From DTU036 sp964346475 (GTDB lineage Bacteria; Bacillota; Clostridia; Peptostreptococcales; Acidaminobacteraceae), in assembly GCA_964346475.1 (NCBI GenBank), contig CAYFUM010000008.1, positions 1-47,835 of the forward strand: a DNA stretch of 47,835 nt. Reading direction: 5' to 3'. Position 1 is the stretch's first letter. Every line of letters begins with the position of its first letter. Below, one piece after another: positions 16,435-23,877 of this stretch. The notes beneath the pieces were generated by a model, which worked only from the letters and a program-made list of their open reading frames with translations, did not search any database and was not told the DNA's origin. The translations under genes and the position numbers were made by a program.

Positions 16435-16458
16435 GGAGGACTTTTAAATAAGTCCTCC
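16435..16458. repeat. Perfect inverted repeat upstream of the rpmH promoter
   Basis: GGAGGACTT (16435-16443), loop TTAAAT, AAGTCCTCC (16450-16458). It lies just upstream of the rpmH -35 box and has no T-run on either strand, so it is not a standard terminator. It may be a protein-binding site at the edge of the origin. Confidence 0.6.
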
Positions 16459-16707
16459 CGAGGACCTTGATATATGAAAAATATTAGCTATGAAAGAAGA
16501 AAAAATTACTAAAAAGTCCCCTCACTCTCAATTTGGCTTAAGATGAAAATTCATCAAGTTAAAGGAAAGTTAGCTTATCCCAGGATTTCAAGTAAAAAAA
16601 AGCCTATAGAAAAGCTTCTGATTTTTTAACTATTCTCATTATCCCAGCGCTCAGAACAGATGTTTTGCTTTCTTGTGGTCGCTTTATCCCCTTTATACAA
16701 GATATTG

Positions 16708-17030
16708 TGTGGATAACTTTCACTCTTTTTACATTAGTCACACTTTCACCCTATTTACTAGGCCAAATCTGTGGATAAGTGGCTTTTTTTCCTTGTAAGC
16801 TTAATTTTTGCATGATATTATAAATCCACATGTTGATAAGTGGTACTTCCTAACATGACTTATCCCAAGTCTTGCAAAGTTGTGGATAAAGTTGTGGATA
16901 ACTAGTCTTTTATCCACGGTTTTCCTTATTTATAGCCTATATCAGGTCCCACCGCTTAATCAACAGACTGTTGACAAGAAAAAATTTATACAGACTTATC
17001 CAAAAATTAAAAACCACAGGTTGATAAACT
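16708..17030. other. oriC part 1: DnaA-box cluster upstream of dnaA
   Basis: Four perfect DnaA boxes TGTGGATAA (rc TTATCCACA) at 16708-16716, 16770-16778, 16881-16889 and 16893-16901. Near-matches are TGTTGATAA at 16831, TTATCCACG at 16910 and TTATCCAAA at 16996. AT-rich DNA follows up to the dnaA ribosome binding site. The rest of the rpmH-dnaA gap (16459-16707) is AT-rich and shows no gene. Confidence 0.93.
16793..16821 (+). promoter_or_regulatory. Possible dnaA promoter
   Basis: TTGTAA (16793-16798), a 17-base spacer ending TGA (extended -10 type) and TATTAT (16816-16821). Downstream DnaA boxes at 16881-16901 could allow autorepression. The leader would be about 255 bases. Other AT-rich pairs exist, so this is tentative. 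Confidence 0.4.
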
Positions 17031-17084
17031 GTTAATAAATATACCAGCCCTTAACTGTGGAAAAGGCTGTGGAAAGGAGAATTT

Positions 17085-18392
17085 ATGCAAGCAAATGTCG
17101 CTTGGGCCAAAATACAAAACGAACTCATGACCCGCTATGACAAGGTAAGCTATAATACCTGGTTTAAAAATCTAGAAGTACTAAATGAAGATGACCACAC
17201 TATCTACCTTATGGCCTCCAGTGCCTTCAATGGCAATGTTATTAATCGCAGAAATTATTCCCAGGAGTTCCAGGAAATTTATTCAGATTTGACAGGTAAC
17301 TATAAAAACTTTGCTGTGGTAAGTGGCAGCGATGTCAGCCATAGTCCCCTGCAACAGGTCCAGGAGAATCCCGGCATGAAGCTAAACCCCCGCTATACAT
17401 TCGAAGAGTTTGTAGTAGGGGTAAGTAACCGCTTTGCCCAGGCTGCCTGTGTCGCTGTAGCAGAAGAACCCGGAAAATCCTACAACCCCCTCTTTCTCTA
17501 TGGGGGCAGTGGGCTGGGAAAGACCCATCTTATGCAGGCTATAGGCCATTACATCCTAAAAAAGGATCCCACTAAAAGGGTCATGTATATATCCAGTGAG
17601 CGCTTCACCAATGAATTTATCAACTCCATAAAAATGGGTAAGGGTGAAGAATTTAGAAATTATTATAGAAATAATGTAGACGTCCTTCTTATTGATGATA
17701 TCCAGTTTTTAGCCGATAAAGAGCAGACCCAGATTGAATTTTTCCATACCTTTAATGACCTTCATCAGGCCAACAAACAGATAGTCATAAGCTCGGATTG
17801 TCCTCCCAGGGAAATAAAGGCCCTGGAGGAAAGGCTTAGAAGCCGCTTTGAGTGGGGCCTTATTACAGATATCAACGACCCCGACTATGAGACCAGAGTA
17901 GCCATCCTTAAAAAGAAGGCAGAAAGAGATAACAAACTCATATCCGAGGAGGTCTATGAATTTATTGCTAAAAATATCAAGAGCAATATCAGGGAGCTGG
18001 AAGGGGCCCTCACTAGGGTTGTAGCCTACTCCTCTTTAGTGGATAAACCAATAGATATAGAGCTTTGTGAAGAGGCCTTGGTGGAAATCCTTGACAAAAC
18101 CATTGTAAGAAAGGTTGATTCTAATTATATTAGAGAGGTAGTATGTAAACACTTTGGAGTCAGCGAACAGGAACTTGACTCCCCAAAGAGAATGAAGTCC
18201 ATTGCCTATCCTAGACAGATAGCCATGTATTTAATAAGAGAAATGACGGACCTATCCCTACCTAGAATAGGAGAAATCTTTGGTGGAAGAGACCACTCCA
18301 CTGTGGTCCACTCCTGTGATAAAATAACCAAGGAGATTGACACTAAGGAGTCCACAAGGGAGCTAATTGAAAGTCTAAGGGAGGAGTTTTAA
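17085..18392 (+). CDS. dnaA: Chromosomal replication initiator protein DnaA
   Basis: The AAA+ ATPase that binds DnaA boxes and melts the origin. The 435-residue protein has N-terminal domain I (WAKIQNELMTRYDKVSYNTWF), a short linker, Walker A GGSGLGKTHL at residues 140-149, Walker B LLIDDIQFL, the arginine-finger region EERLRSRFEWGL, and the C-terminal DNA-binding signature (IAMYLIREMTDLSLPRIGEI, then GGRDHSTVVHS). The linker is short, so the protein is slightly smaller than the Bacillus one. AAGGAG is five bases before the ATG at 17085. DnaA boxes flank the gene on both sides. Confidence 0.98.
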   Translation: MQANVAWAKIQNELMTRYDKVSYNTWFKNLEVLNEDDHTIYLMASSAFNGNVINRRNYSQEFQEIYSDLTGNYKNFAVVSGSDVSHSPLQQVQENPGMKLNPRYTFEEFVVGVSNRFAQAACVAVAEEPGKSYNPLFLYGGSGLGKTHLMQAIGHYILKKDPTKRVMYISSERFTNEFINSIKMGKGEEFRNYYRNNVDVLLIDDIQFLADKEQTQIEFFHTFNDLHQANKQIVISSDCPPREIKALEERLRSRFEWGLITDINDPDYETRVAILKKKAERDNKLISEEVYEFIAKNIKSNIRELEGALTRVVAYSSLVDKPIDIELCEEALVEILDKTIVRKVDSNYIREVVCKHFGVSEQELDSPKRMKSIAYPRQIAMYLIREMTDLSLPRIGEIFGGRDHSTVVHSCDKITKEIDTKESTRELIESLREEF

Positions 18393-18429
18393 TTATCCCC
18401 ACTTAGCTTGGGATAACTAGTCACTTTTC

Positions 18430-18577
18430 TGTGGATAAATGGAGCTGTGGATAAGCCAAAACTTATCCCCTATCTATCCCCAGGCCTTTCCCAGGAGCTA
18501 AAGCCCTAATTTTAGACCCTTTTTGGCCTTATCAACATATCCACAGCCCCTACTACTACTAAGATATATTATAGATA
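18430..18577. other. oriC part 2: DnaA boxes, DnaA-trio and AT-rich unwinding element
   Basis: Perfect DnaA boxes TGTGGATAA lie at 18430-18438 and 18446-18454. The near-perfect boxes TTATCAACA (18529-18537) and ATATCCACA (18537-18545) are followed by GCCCC, then CTACTACTACTAAG (18550-18563) and AT-rich DNA to 18577. This order (boxes, GC block, CTA repeats whose complement reads 3'-GAT, AT-rich DNA) is the DnaA-trio basal unwinding arrangement known from Bacillus. The dnaN ribosome binding site follows directly. Confidence 0.88.
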
Positions 18578-18587
18578 TGGAGGAATA

Positions 18588-19685
18588 ATGAAATTCACCC
18601 TTGAACAGAACCAACTGATAGATGCTCTGTCAGTCGTAAGTAAGGCTACTAACTTTAGAACCACTATGGAAATTCTTAAGGGAATACATATAGAGGCTAA
18701 AAAGGATCATCTCATTATGAAGAGCCATGATCTAAGTCTTTCTATAATAATGGAGCTACCTGCCTTTGTTGAAGAGGAGGGAAAGGCCCTTCTTGATTCT
18801 TCACTTTTTATTGACATTGTAAGAAAACTCCCCAGTGAAACCATCACTATGGAAATTAAAGATGGAGTCATGTCTGTTATATGTGGCCTGGGCTCCTTTA
18901 GCCTTAGTCTTATGGATGAGGAAAACTTCCCTCAAATTCCCAGAGTTGATGAGGGTAAAAGGATTAGTATAGAAAAAAATAATTTTTCAAACCTTGTAAG
19001 GATGACAAACTTTGCTGTAAGCCAGGATGAAACCAGACCTATCCTGATGGGAAGCCTTCTAGAGGTTAAGGATGGCATCATGAAGATGGTCTCCGTAAAT
19101 GGCTTTACCATAGCAATAAAAAAGGAAGAAATTATAGAGGGGGAGGACTGCTCCGTCGTTATCCCTGGTAACAATTTAAATGAAATCCAAAAAATCCTAG
19201 CTTCTAGCCAGGGTGAAATGGAAATCCTGGTTTCTACAAACCACGTCCTCTTTAGCTTTGATGGAATAAAAATAATTTCCAAAATCCTAGAAGGCAGCTA
19301 CATTAACTATGAGAGGGTGATAGACACAGGTTTTGAGACCCAGGTAGAAATACCCAGCCAGGAGTTTTATGCAGCCCTGGATAGGGTAGCTCTTTTTGCC
19401 AATCGTTCTAAGGTTTATATGGTACATTTTGACTTTAGTAAAAATAGAGTGGAGATATCCTCTAGATCAAACCTTGGCAATGCCAAGGAAAGTGTAGATA
19501 TAATAAATAGAGGGGAAAATTTAAAAATTAGCTTTAACCCCAACTACCTTCTCAAGGCCATTAGGGTCCTGGATGAAGAAAGTATGATTTTCTCAATGGG
19601 GGGACCCCATAAGCCAGGAAGAATTAGTAAAAAAGATAAGGATGACTACGAATATTATGTTGTCCCCATAAGGACCTCCCAATGA
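18588..19685 (+). CDS. dnaN: DNA polymerase III subunit beta (sliding clamp)
   Basis: The ring-shaped processivity clamp of the replicative polymerase. The 365-residue protein follows the three-domain clamp pattern, starting MKFTLEQNQLIDALSVVSKAT and containing DETRPILMG at the start of the central domain. It ends with an IFSMGGPHKPG-type region and YYVVPIRTSQ, where the family usually has (L/Y)(V/I)(L/I)MP(I/V)R. GGAGGA precedes the ATG at 18588. The dnaN mRNA would start within or right after the origin unwinding element. The next gene overlaps its stop by four bases. Confidence 0.96.
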   Translation: MKFTLEQNQLIDALSVVSKATNFRTTMEILKGIHIEAKKDHLIMKSHDLSLSIIMELPAFVEEEGKALLDSSLFIDIVRKLPSETITMEIKDGVMSVICGLGSFSLSLMDEENFPQIPRVDEGKRISIEKNNFSNLVRMTNFAVSQDETRPILMGSLLEVKDGIMKMVSVNGFTIAIKKEEIIEGEDCSVVIPGNNLNEIQKILASSQGEMEILVSTNHVLFSFDGIKIISKILEGSYINYERVIDTGFETQVEIPSQEFYAALDRVALFANRSKVYMVHFDFSKNRVEISSRSNLGNAKESVDIINRGENLKISFNPNYLLKAIRVLDEESMIFSMGGPHKPGRISKKDKDDYEYYVVPIRTSQ

Positions 19686-19903
19686 CAATTGAGCTAGAAA
19701 GTGATTTTATAAGGCTGGACCAGCTTTTAAAGCTGGCAGAACTTGTGGATAGCGGGGGCCTAGCCAAGTACTATATCCAGGAAGGCTACGTCAGTGTAAA
19801 TAGGGAACTTAGAAAACAAAGAGGCAGTAAAATCTATCCAGGAGATTTGGTGGAAGTAAAAATTCCCGAGGATAGTCTGAGAATAAGGATCATGGTAAAG
19901 TAG
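19682..19903 (+). CDS. rlbA: S4-domain RNA-binding protein (YaaA/RlbA family)
   Basis: A 73-residue protein that is almost entirely an S4 domain: FIRLDQLLKLAELVDSGGLAKYYIQEGYVSVNRE, then RG.KIYPGDLVEV. This small protein sits between dnaN and recF in most Firmicutes and is linked to ribosome assembly. The ATG overlaps the dnaN stop (ATGA), so translation is coupled. Confidence 0.9.
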   Translation: MTIELESDFIRLDQLLKLAELVDSGGLAKYYIQEGYVSVNRELRKQRGSKIYPGDLVEVKIPEDSLRIRIMVK

Positions 19904-19940
19904 CATCTAGGTGATACTTTTTACTAGAAGGAAGGTCAAG

Positions 19941-20720
19941 GTGTATTTAAGACATATAGAACTAGATGGAGCCTATAATTTTAGAGATCTGGGTGGTTAT
20001 TCCAGCCCAGAGGGTCACTCCACCCGCTGGAAGAAGGTTTTTAGAAGTGATAGCCTAGCTAGGCTAAGTGATAGAGACTGGACTAGGCTTGAAAAACTGG
20101 GTATTGGAAGCATAATTGATCTTAGGAGCAGCTCTGAAGTAGACCAGGAAGGCCTTAGGTTATCTAGGAACTTTGATTACCACAGGATATCCCTAATGAA
20201 GGCCCTGGATGAAATTAATGTCAATAGCAGGGACTTTATGGAGGCCAGTGATCCTAATGGAAATGTGCTTTCCTCCATGGTCCTAGACTATACAAGCTCT
20301 CTTTTTGATAATCTGGAGGCAGCCAGCAGGGTCCTATCCCTGGTGGAAGAAAAGATTGAAGATGGAGGCCTGGTCTTTATGTGCTCAGCTGGCAAGGATA
20401 GGACTGGAATAATAGCGGCTCTAATTCTCTATCTTTCAGGAGTAAGGGAGGAGAGTATAGTGGCAGACTACATGGTAAGTGCCACCTATAATACCAGGGG
20501 AATTAATAAAAAGCTCTCAGGAATACCCAGGGAACTAAGAGAAAACCTTGGCCATCTTAGGGACTATGAAGAGCTTCTAAAATCAAAGCCTCAGACCATG
20601 TTAGATTTTTTAAAGGGGCTAAGGGAAAAAAACATAGAAAAAGCCCTGGCCGAATCGGGTTTTTCTCTTTTTAGCCAGGATATGCTCAGGGAGAAATTCA
20701 CCGAGAAAATTATTTTTTGA
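19941..20720 (+). CDS. Tyrosine-protein-phosphatase-like protein
   Basis: A 259-residue protein of the bacterial tyrosine/lipid phosphatase group (Y_phosphatase3 type). It has NFRDLGGY near the N-terminus, FRSDSLARLSDRDW, IIDLRSSSEVDQEG, and the P-loop CSAGKDRTG with nucleophile Cys at about residue 148. The residue before the Cys is Met (VFMCSAGKDRTG), where this family normally has His. A longer frame starts at GTG 19911 without a good ribosome binding site; AAGGAAGG upstream of GTG 19941 favours the shorter protein. It interrupts the usual rlbA-recF neighbourhood and is followed by a terminator. Substrate unknown. Confidence 0.82.
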   Translation: MYLRHIELDGAYNFRDLGGYSSPEGHSTRWKKVFRSDSLARLSDRDWTRLEKLGIGSIIDLRSSSEVDQEGLRLSRNFDYHRISLMKALDEINVNSRDFMEASDPNGNVLSSMVLDYTSSLFDNLEAASRVLSLVEEKIEDGGLVFMCSAGKDRTGIIAALILYLSGVREESIVADYMVSATYNTRGINKKLSGIPRELRENLGHLRDYEELLKSKPQTMLDFLKGLREKNIEKALAESGFSLFSQDMLREKFTEKIIF

Positions 20721-20821
20721 TAAGAAGTATAGTTTATATTAATAAAAAGCAAATAATTATATATAAATTACAGGAATTTATCCTGCTATTTTACAGGGAT
20801 AGGTAAAGAAGAAATAAAAAT

Positions 20822-20844
20822 AGGCGATTTAAGCGCCTTTTTTT
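20822..20844 (+). terminator. Terminator after the phosphatase gene
   Basis: AGGCG (20822-20826), a seven-base loop, CGCCT (20834-20838) and a seven-base T-run. It ends the dnaN-side transcript before the recF promoter. Between the stop at 20720 and this hairpin the DNA is AT-rich, with a small CAGGA/TCCTG inverted repeat near 20771. Confidence 0.75.
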
Positions 20845-20869
20845 ATTTTAAGGTATACTACCTCTAAAT

Positions 20870-20898
20870 TTGAAAAAACTCCTAAAATGTGCTAAAAT
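20870..20898 (+). promoter_or_regulatory. recF-gyrB-gyrA promoter, extended -10 type
   Basis: TTGAAA (20870-20875), a 17-base spacer ending TGC, and TAAAAT (20893-20898). The TGn-TAAAAT is an extended -10. Transcription would start around 20905, giving a leader of about 10 bases that is essentially just the Shine-Dalgarno sequence. A perfect inverted repeat TGTGCT-AAAATA-AGCACA (20888-20905) overlaps the -10 box and could be an operator. Confidence 0.6.
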
Positions 20899-20914
20899 AA
20901 GCACAGGAGAAAGT

Positions 20915-21979
20915 ATGAGGATAAAAAGAGCAAGATTAATAAATTATCGTAACTATTTAGACGAAGAATTTTTTTTTGACTCTGATATAGAATTTATAAT
21001 AGGAGACAATGCCCAGGGAAAGACCAACCTCCTGGAGGCCATCTACCTGGCCTGTATGGGAAAGACCTTTCGGGGTAGAAGTACCAGAGAAGCTTTTTAT
21101 GATAGAAAGCTTCCTTTTAGAGTGGAATTAGACTTTAAGGAGGAGGGTGAAAACTATAGTTTTATCTACACCCATAGGGATAAAAAACCCTATCTTGAGC
21201 TTAATAATCTAGCAATAGAAAGAAGAAGCCAGCTCTTTGGAAGCTTTCCCATGGTGCTCTTTTCTCCAGACCACCTAAACATTATAAGGGAGGGTCCCAG
21301 TTATAGGAGGAATTTTTTAGATAGAGAAATTTCCCTGGTCAGTCCCCTCTACTTTCAAAACCTTATCCAGTATCAAAGGCTCCTAAAATCAAGAAATATT
21401 CTTTTAAAGGAAAACTTTGATCCAGTACAGATGGAGGTCTATGAAGAAAAGCTAGCCCACTATGGAAAAAAACTCTTTGAAACTAGAAGAGACTTTATAG
21501 ATAGGTTAGATTTAAATAGCAGGAGGCTCCAGGCCTTTATATCTGGAGAAAGGGAAGAACTTTCCCTTAGCTATAGGAGTAATATTGAAGAGCTTGATAA
21601 TCTAAAAGAGGCCTATAGGGAGACTAGGAAAAAGGACATTTCCCTGGGTTATACCAGCCTTGGCCCCCAGGCCGATGACATGCTGGTCATGATTAATGGA
21701 GGGGATGCCCGGCGCTTTGCCAGCCAGGGCCAGGTCAGAATAGCCTCTCTCAGTATTTTTTTTGGCCTACTGGACTTTATAGAGGAGACCCTGGAAAAAA
21801 AACCCCTGGTCCTCCTGGACGATGTATTCAGTGAATTAGACAGGTTTAGAAGACACCAGATAGTTAAACTACTGGGGGACCATCAAATAATCCTTACCGG
21901 TACTGATCTTGATGGCCTTGATTTATCCCAGATAGAAAATTACAAGATAACCACCATTGGAGAGGGGAGGAAAATATGA
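20915..21979 (+). CDS. recF: DNA replication and repair protein RecF
   Basis: An SMC-like ATPase that helps load RecA at gaps. The 354-residue protein has Walker A GDNAQGKT at residues 30-37, the ABC-type signature region (GGDARRFASQGQVRIASLSI) and Walker B LVLLDDVFSELD. A longer frame from TTG 20870 is in fact the -35 box. AGGAG five bases before ATG 20915 sets the start (MRIKRARLINYRNY). The stop overlaps gyrB (ATGA). Confidence 0.96.
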   Translation: MRIKRARLINYRNYLDEEFFFDSDIEFIIGDNAQGKTNLLEAIYLACMGKTFRGRSTREAFYDRKLPFRVELDFKEEGENYSFIYTHRDKKPYLELNNLAIERRSQLFGSFPMVLFSPDHLNIIREGPSYRRNFLDREISLVSPLYFQNLIQYQRLLKSRNILLKENFDPVQMEVYEEKLAHYGKKLFETRRDFIDRLDLNSRRLQAFISGEREELSLSYRSNIEELDNLKEAYRETRKKDISLGYTSLGPQADDMLVMINGGDARRFASQGQVRIASLSIFFGLLDFIEETLEKKPLVLLDDVFSELDRFRRHQIVKLLGDHQIILTGTDLDGLDLSQIENYKITTIGEGRKI

Positions 21980-23868
21980 AAGAAGCCTATTCAGCGGAAA
22001 AGATACAGGTTTTAGAGGGACTAGAACCAGTTAGAACCAGGCCCGGTATGTACATTGGCTCTACTGGCCAAAGGGGCCTCCACCATCTTATCTACGAGAT
22101 TGTGGACAACAGCATAGATGAGGCCATAAATGGCTACGCCGACAGGATAAATATCACCATAAATAAGGATCTCAGTGTCGAGGTATCTGATAATGGCAGG
22201 GGCATGCCTACAGACCTCCATCCAAAGCTTGGAATATCTGCAGTGGAGGTTATCCATACCGTCCTCCACGCAGGAGGAAAGTTTAATAATGAAGAGTATA
22301 AGGTCTCTGGGGGCCTCCATGGAGTTGGAGCTTCGGTGGTAAATGCCCTTAGCTCCAGGATGATTGTAGAGGTCTATAGGGAAAATAAGATCCACCAGAT
22401 TGAATTTTCCAGGGGAAAAAGAGTAAAGGCCCTGGAGGTTGTAGGAAGCACCGATAAAAAAGGCACCAGGACCATCTTCTGGCCCGATGCAGAAATCTTT
22501 GATGAGCTGGAGTATGACCACAAGGTCCTAGAAAACCGCTTTAGGGAGATGGCCTTTTTAAATAAGGGAATAAGGATAGACTTTGGCGATAACTATAATG
22601 ATAAGAGTATCACCTTCTATTATGAGGGTGGAATTGCAGAGTTTGTCCAGTATATAAATAAAAACAAGACCCCCCTGCATAAAAATGTCCTCTATGGTGA
22701 GGCCAGCAGGGAGGGAGCCATTGTGGAGCTGGCTATTCAGTATAGCGATAGCTACAATGAAAATATCCATACCTTTGCCAATAACATAAATACCCAGGAG
22801 GGGGGGACCCACCTTTCAGGTTTTAGGGCAGCCCTGACCAGGGTTATAAATGAGTATGGAAGAAAAAACAACTTCATCAAGGAAAATGAAGAAAACCTCC
22901 TGGGAGAGGATGTCAGAGAAGGTCTTACCGCCATTATTTCCGTCAAGGTCCCCCAGCCCCAGTTTGAGGGCCAGACCAAGACCAAGCTTGGAAATAGCGA
23001 GCTCAGGGGGATAACAGACTCTGTCTGTAGTGAAATAGTTGGGAACTTTCTTATGGAAAATCCCCAGGAGGCCAGGGTCATAATGGAGAAGTGTATCAGC
23101 TCCTCCAAGGCCAGGATTGCAGCCAGAAAGGCCAGGGATTTAACTAGAAGAAAGGGCCTGCTGGACGGCTTTTCTCTGCCAGGCAAGCTCTTTGACTGTG
23201 AGGAAAAGGACCCCAGCCTTTCTGAAATTTTCCTGGTGGAGGGAGACTCTGCCGGAGGAACTGCCAAGCTAGGCAGGGACAGGAAGTACCAGGCCATCCT
23301 TCCCCTTAGGGGAAAGATTTTAAATGTGGAGAAGGCCAACTTTTCCAGGGCCCTTAACTCCAGGGAAATAAGGGATATGGTGACGGCCTTTGGTGTTGGT
23401 ATAGGCGATGAATTTAATTTAGAAAAACTTCGCTACCATAAGATTGTTATAATGACCGACGCCGACGTCGATGGAGCCCATATAAGGACCCTACTTTTGA
23501 CCTTTTTCTATAGGTACCTAACACCCCTTATAGAACACGGTCACATCTACCTGGCCCAGCCCCCCCTCTATGCTGTAAAAAGCGGCAAGAGGATAGAGTA
23601 TGCCTACAATGATGATGAGCTCCAAATGCTCCTTGGTGAGATGGATAAAAATAGCCATATCCAGCGCTATAAGGGACTTGGAGAGATGAACGCCGAGCAG
23701 CTTTGGACCACCACCATGGACCCAGAAAACAGGGTCTTTATCAGGGTCAGGGTGGAGGATGCTATAGAAGCAGACCAGGTCTTTACCACTCTAATGGGAG
23801 ACCAGGTGGAACCCCGTCGCCAGTTTATTCAAGAGCATGCCGAGGGCGTTATGAACCTTGATGTTTAG
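21976..23868 (+). CDS. gyrB: DNA gyrase subunit B
   Basis: The ATPase subunit of gyrase, which introduces negative supercoils. The 630-residue protein has the GHKL motifs (EIVDNSIDEA, VSDNGRGMP, VSGGLHGVGASVVNAL), the TOPRIM motif EGDSAGG near residue 424 with DADVDGAHI, the QRYKGLGEMNA segment and the C-terminal RRQFIQEHA. GGGAGG precedes the ATG. It overlaps recF by four bases and precedes gyrA by nine. Confidence 0.98.
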   Translation: MKEAYSAEKIQVLEGLEPVRTRPGMYIGSTGQRGLHHLIYEIVDNSIDEAINGYADRINITINKDLSVEVSDNGRGMPTDLHPKLGISAVEVIHTVLHAGGKFNNEEYKVSGGLHGVGASVVNALSSRMIVEVYRENKIHQIEFSRGKRVKALEVVGSTDKKGTRTIFWPDAEIFDELEYDHKVLENRFREMAFLNKGIRIDFGDNYNDKSITFYYEGGIAEFVQYINKNKTPLHKNVLYGEASREGAIVELAIQYSDSYNENIHTFANNINTQEGGTHLSGFRAALTRVINEYGRKNNFIKENEENLLGEDVREGLTAIISVKVPQPQFEGQTKTKLGNSELRGITDSVCSEIVGNFLMENPQEARVIMEKCISSSKARIAARKARDLTRRKGLLDGFSLPGKLFDCEEKDPSLSEIFLVEGDSAGGTAKLGRDRKYQAILPLRGKILNVEKANFSRALNSREIRDMVTAFGVGIGDEFNLEKLRYHKIVIMTDADVDGAHIRTLLLTFFYRYLTPLIEHGHIYLAQPPLYAVKSGKRIEYAYNDDELQMLLGEMDKNSHIQRYKGLGEMNAEQLWTTTMDPENRVFIRVRVEDAIEADQVFTTLMGDQVEPRRQFIQEHAEGVMNLDV

Positions 23869-23877
23869 GAGAGAAGA

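Noticed and set aside
16587..16625. Terminator-like AAGC/GCTT hairpin with a T-run on the minus strand, suggesting a small RNA
   Set aside because: The stem is only four or five weak pairs and no promoter for a minus-strand RNA was found upstream. AT-rich origin DNA explains it.
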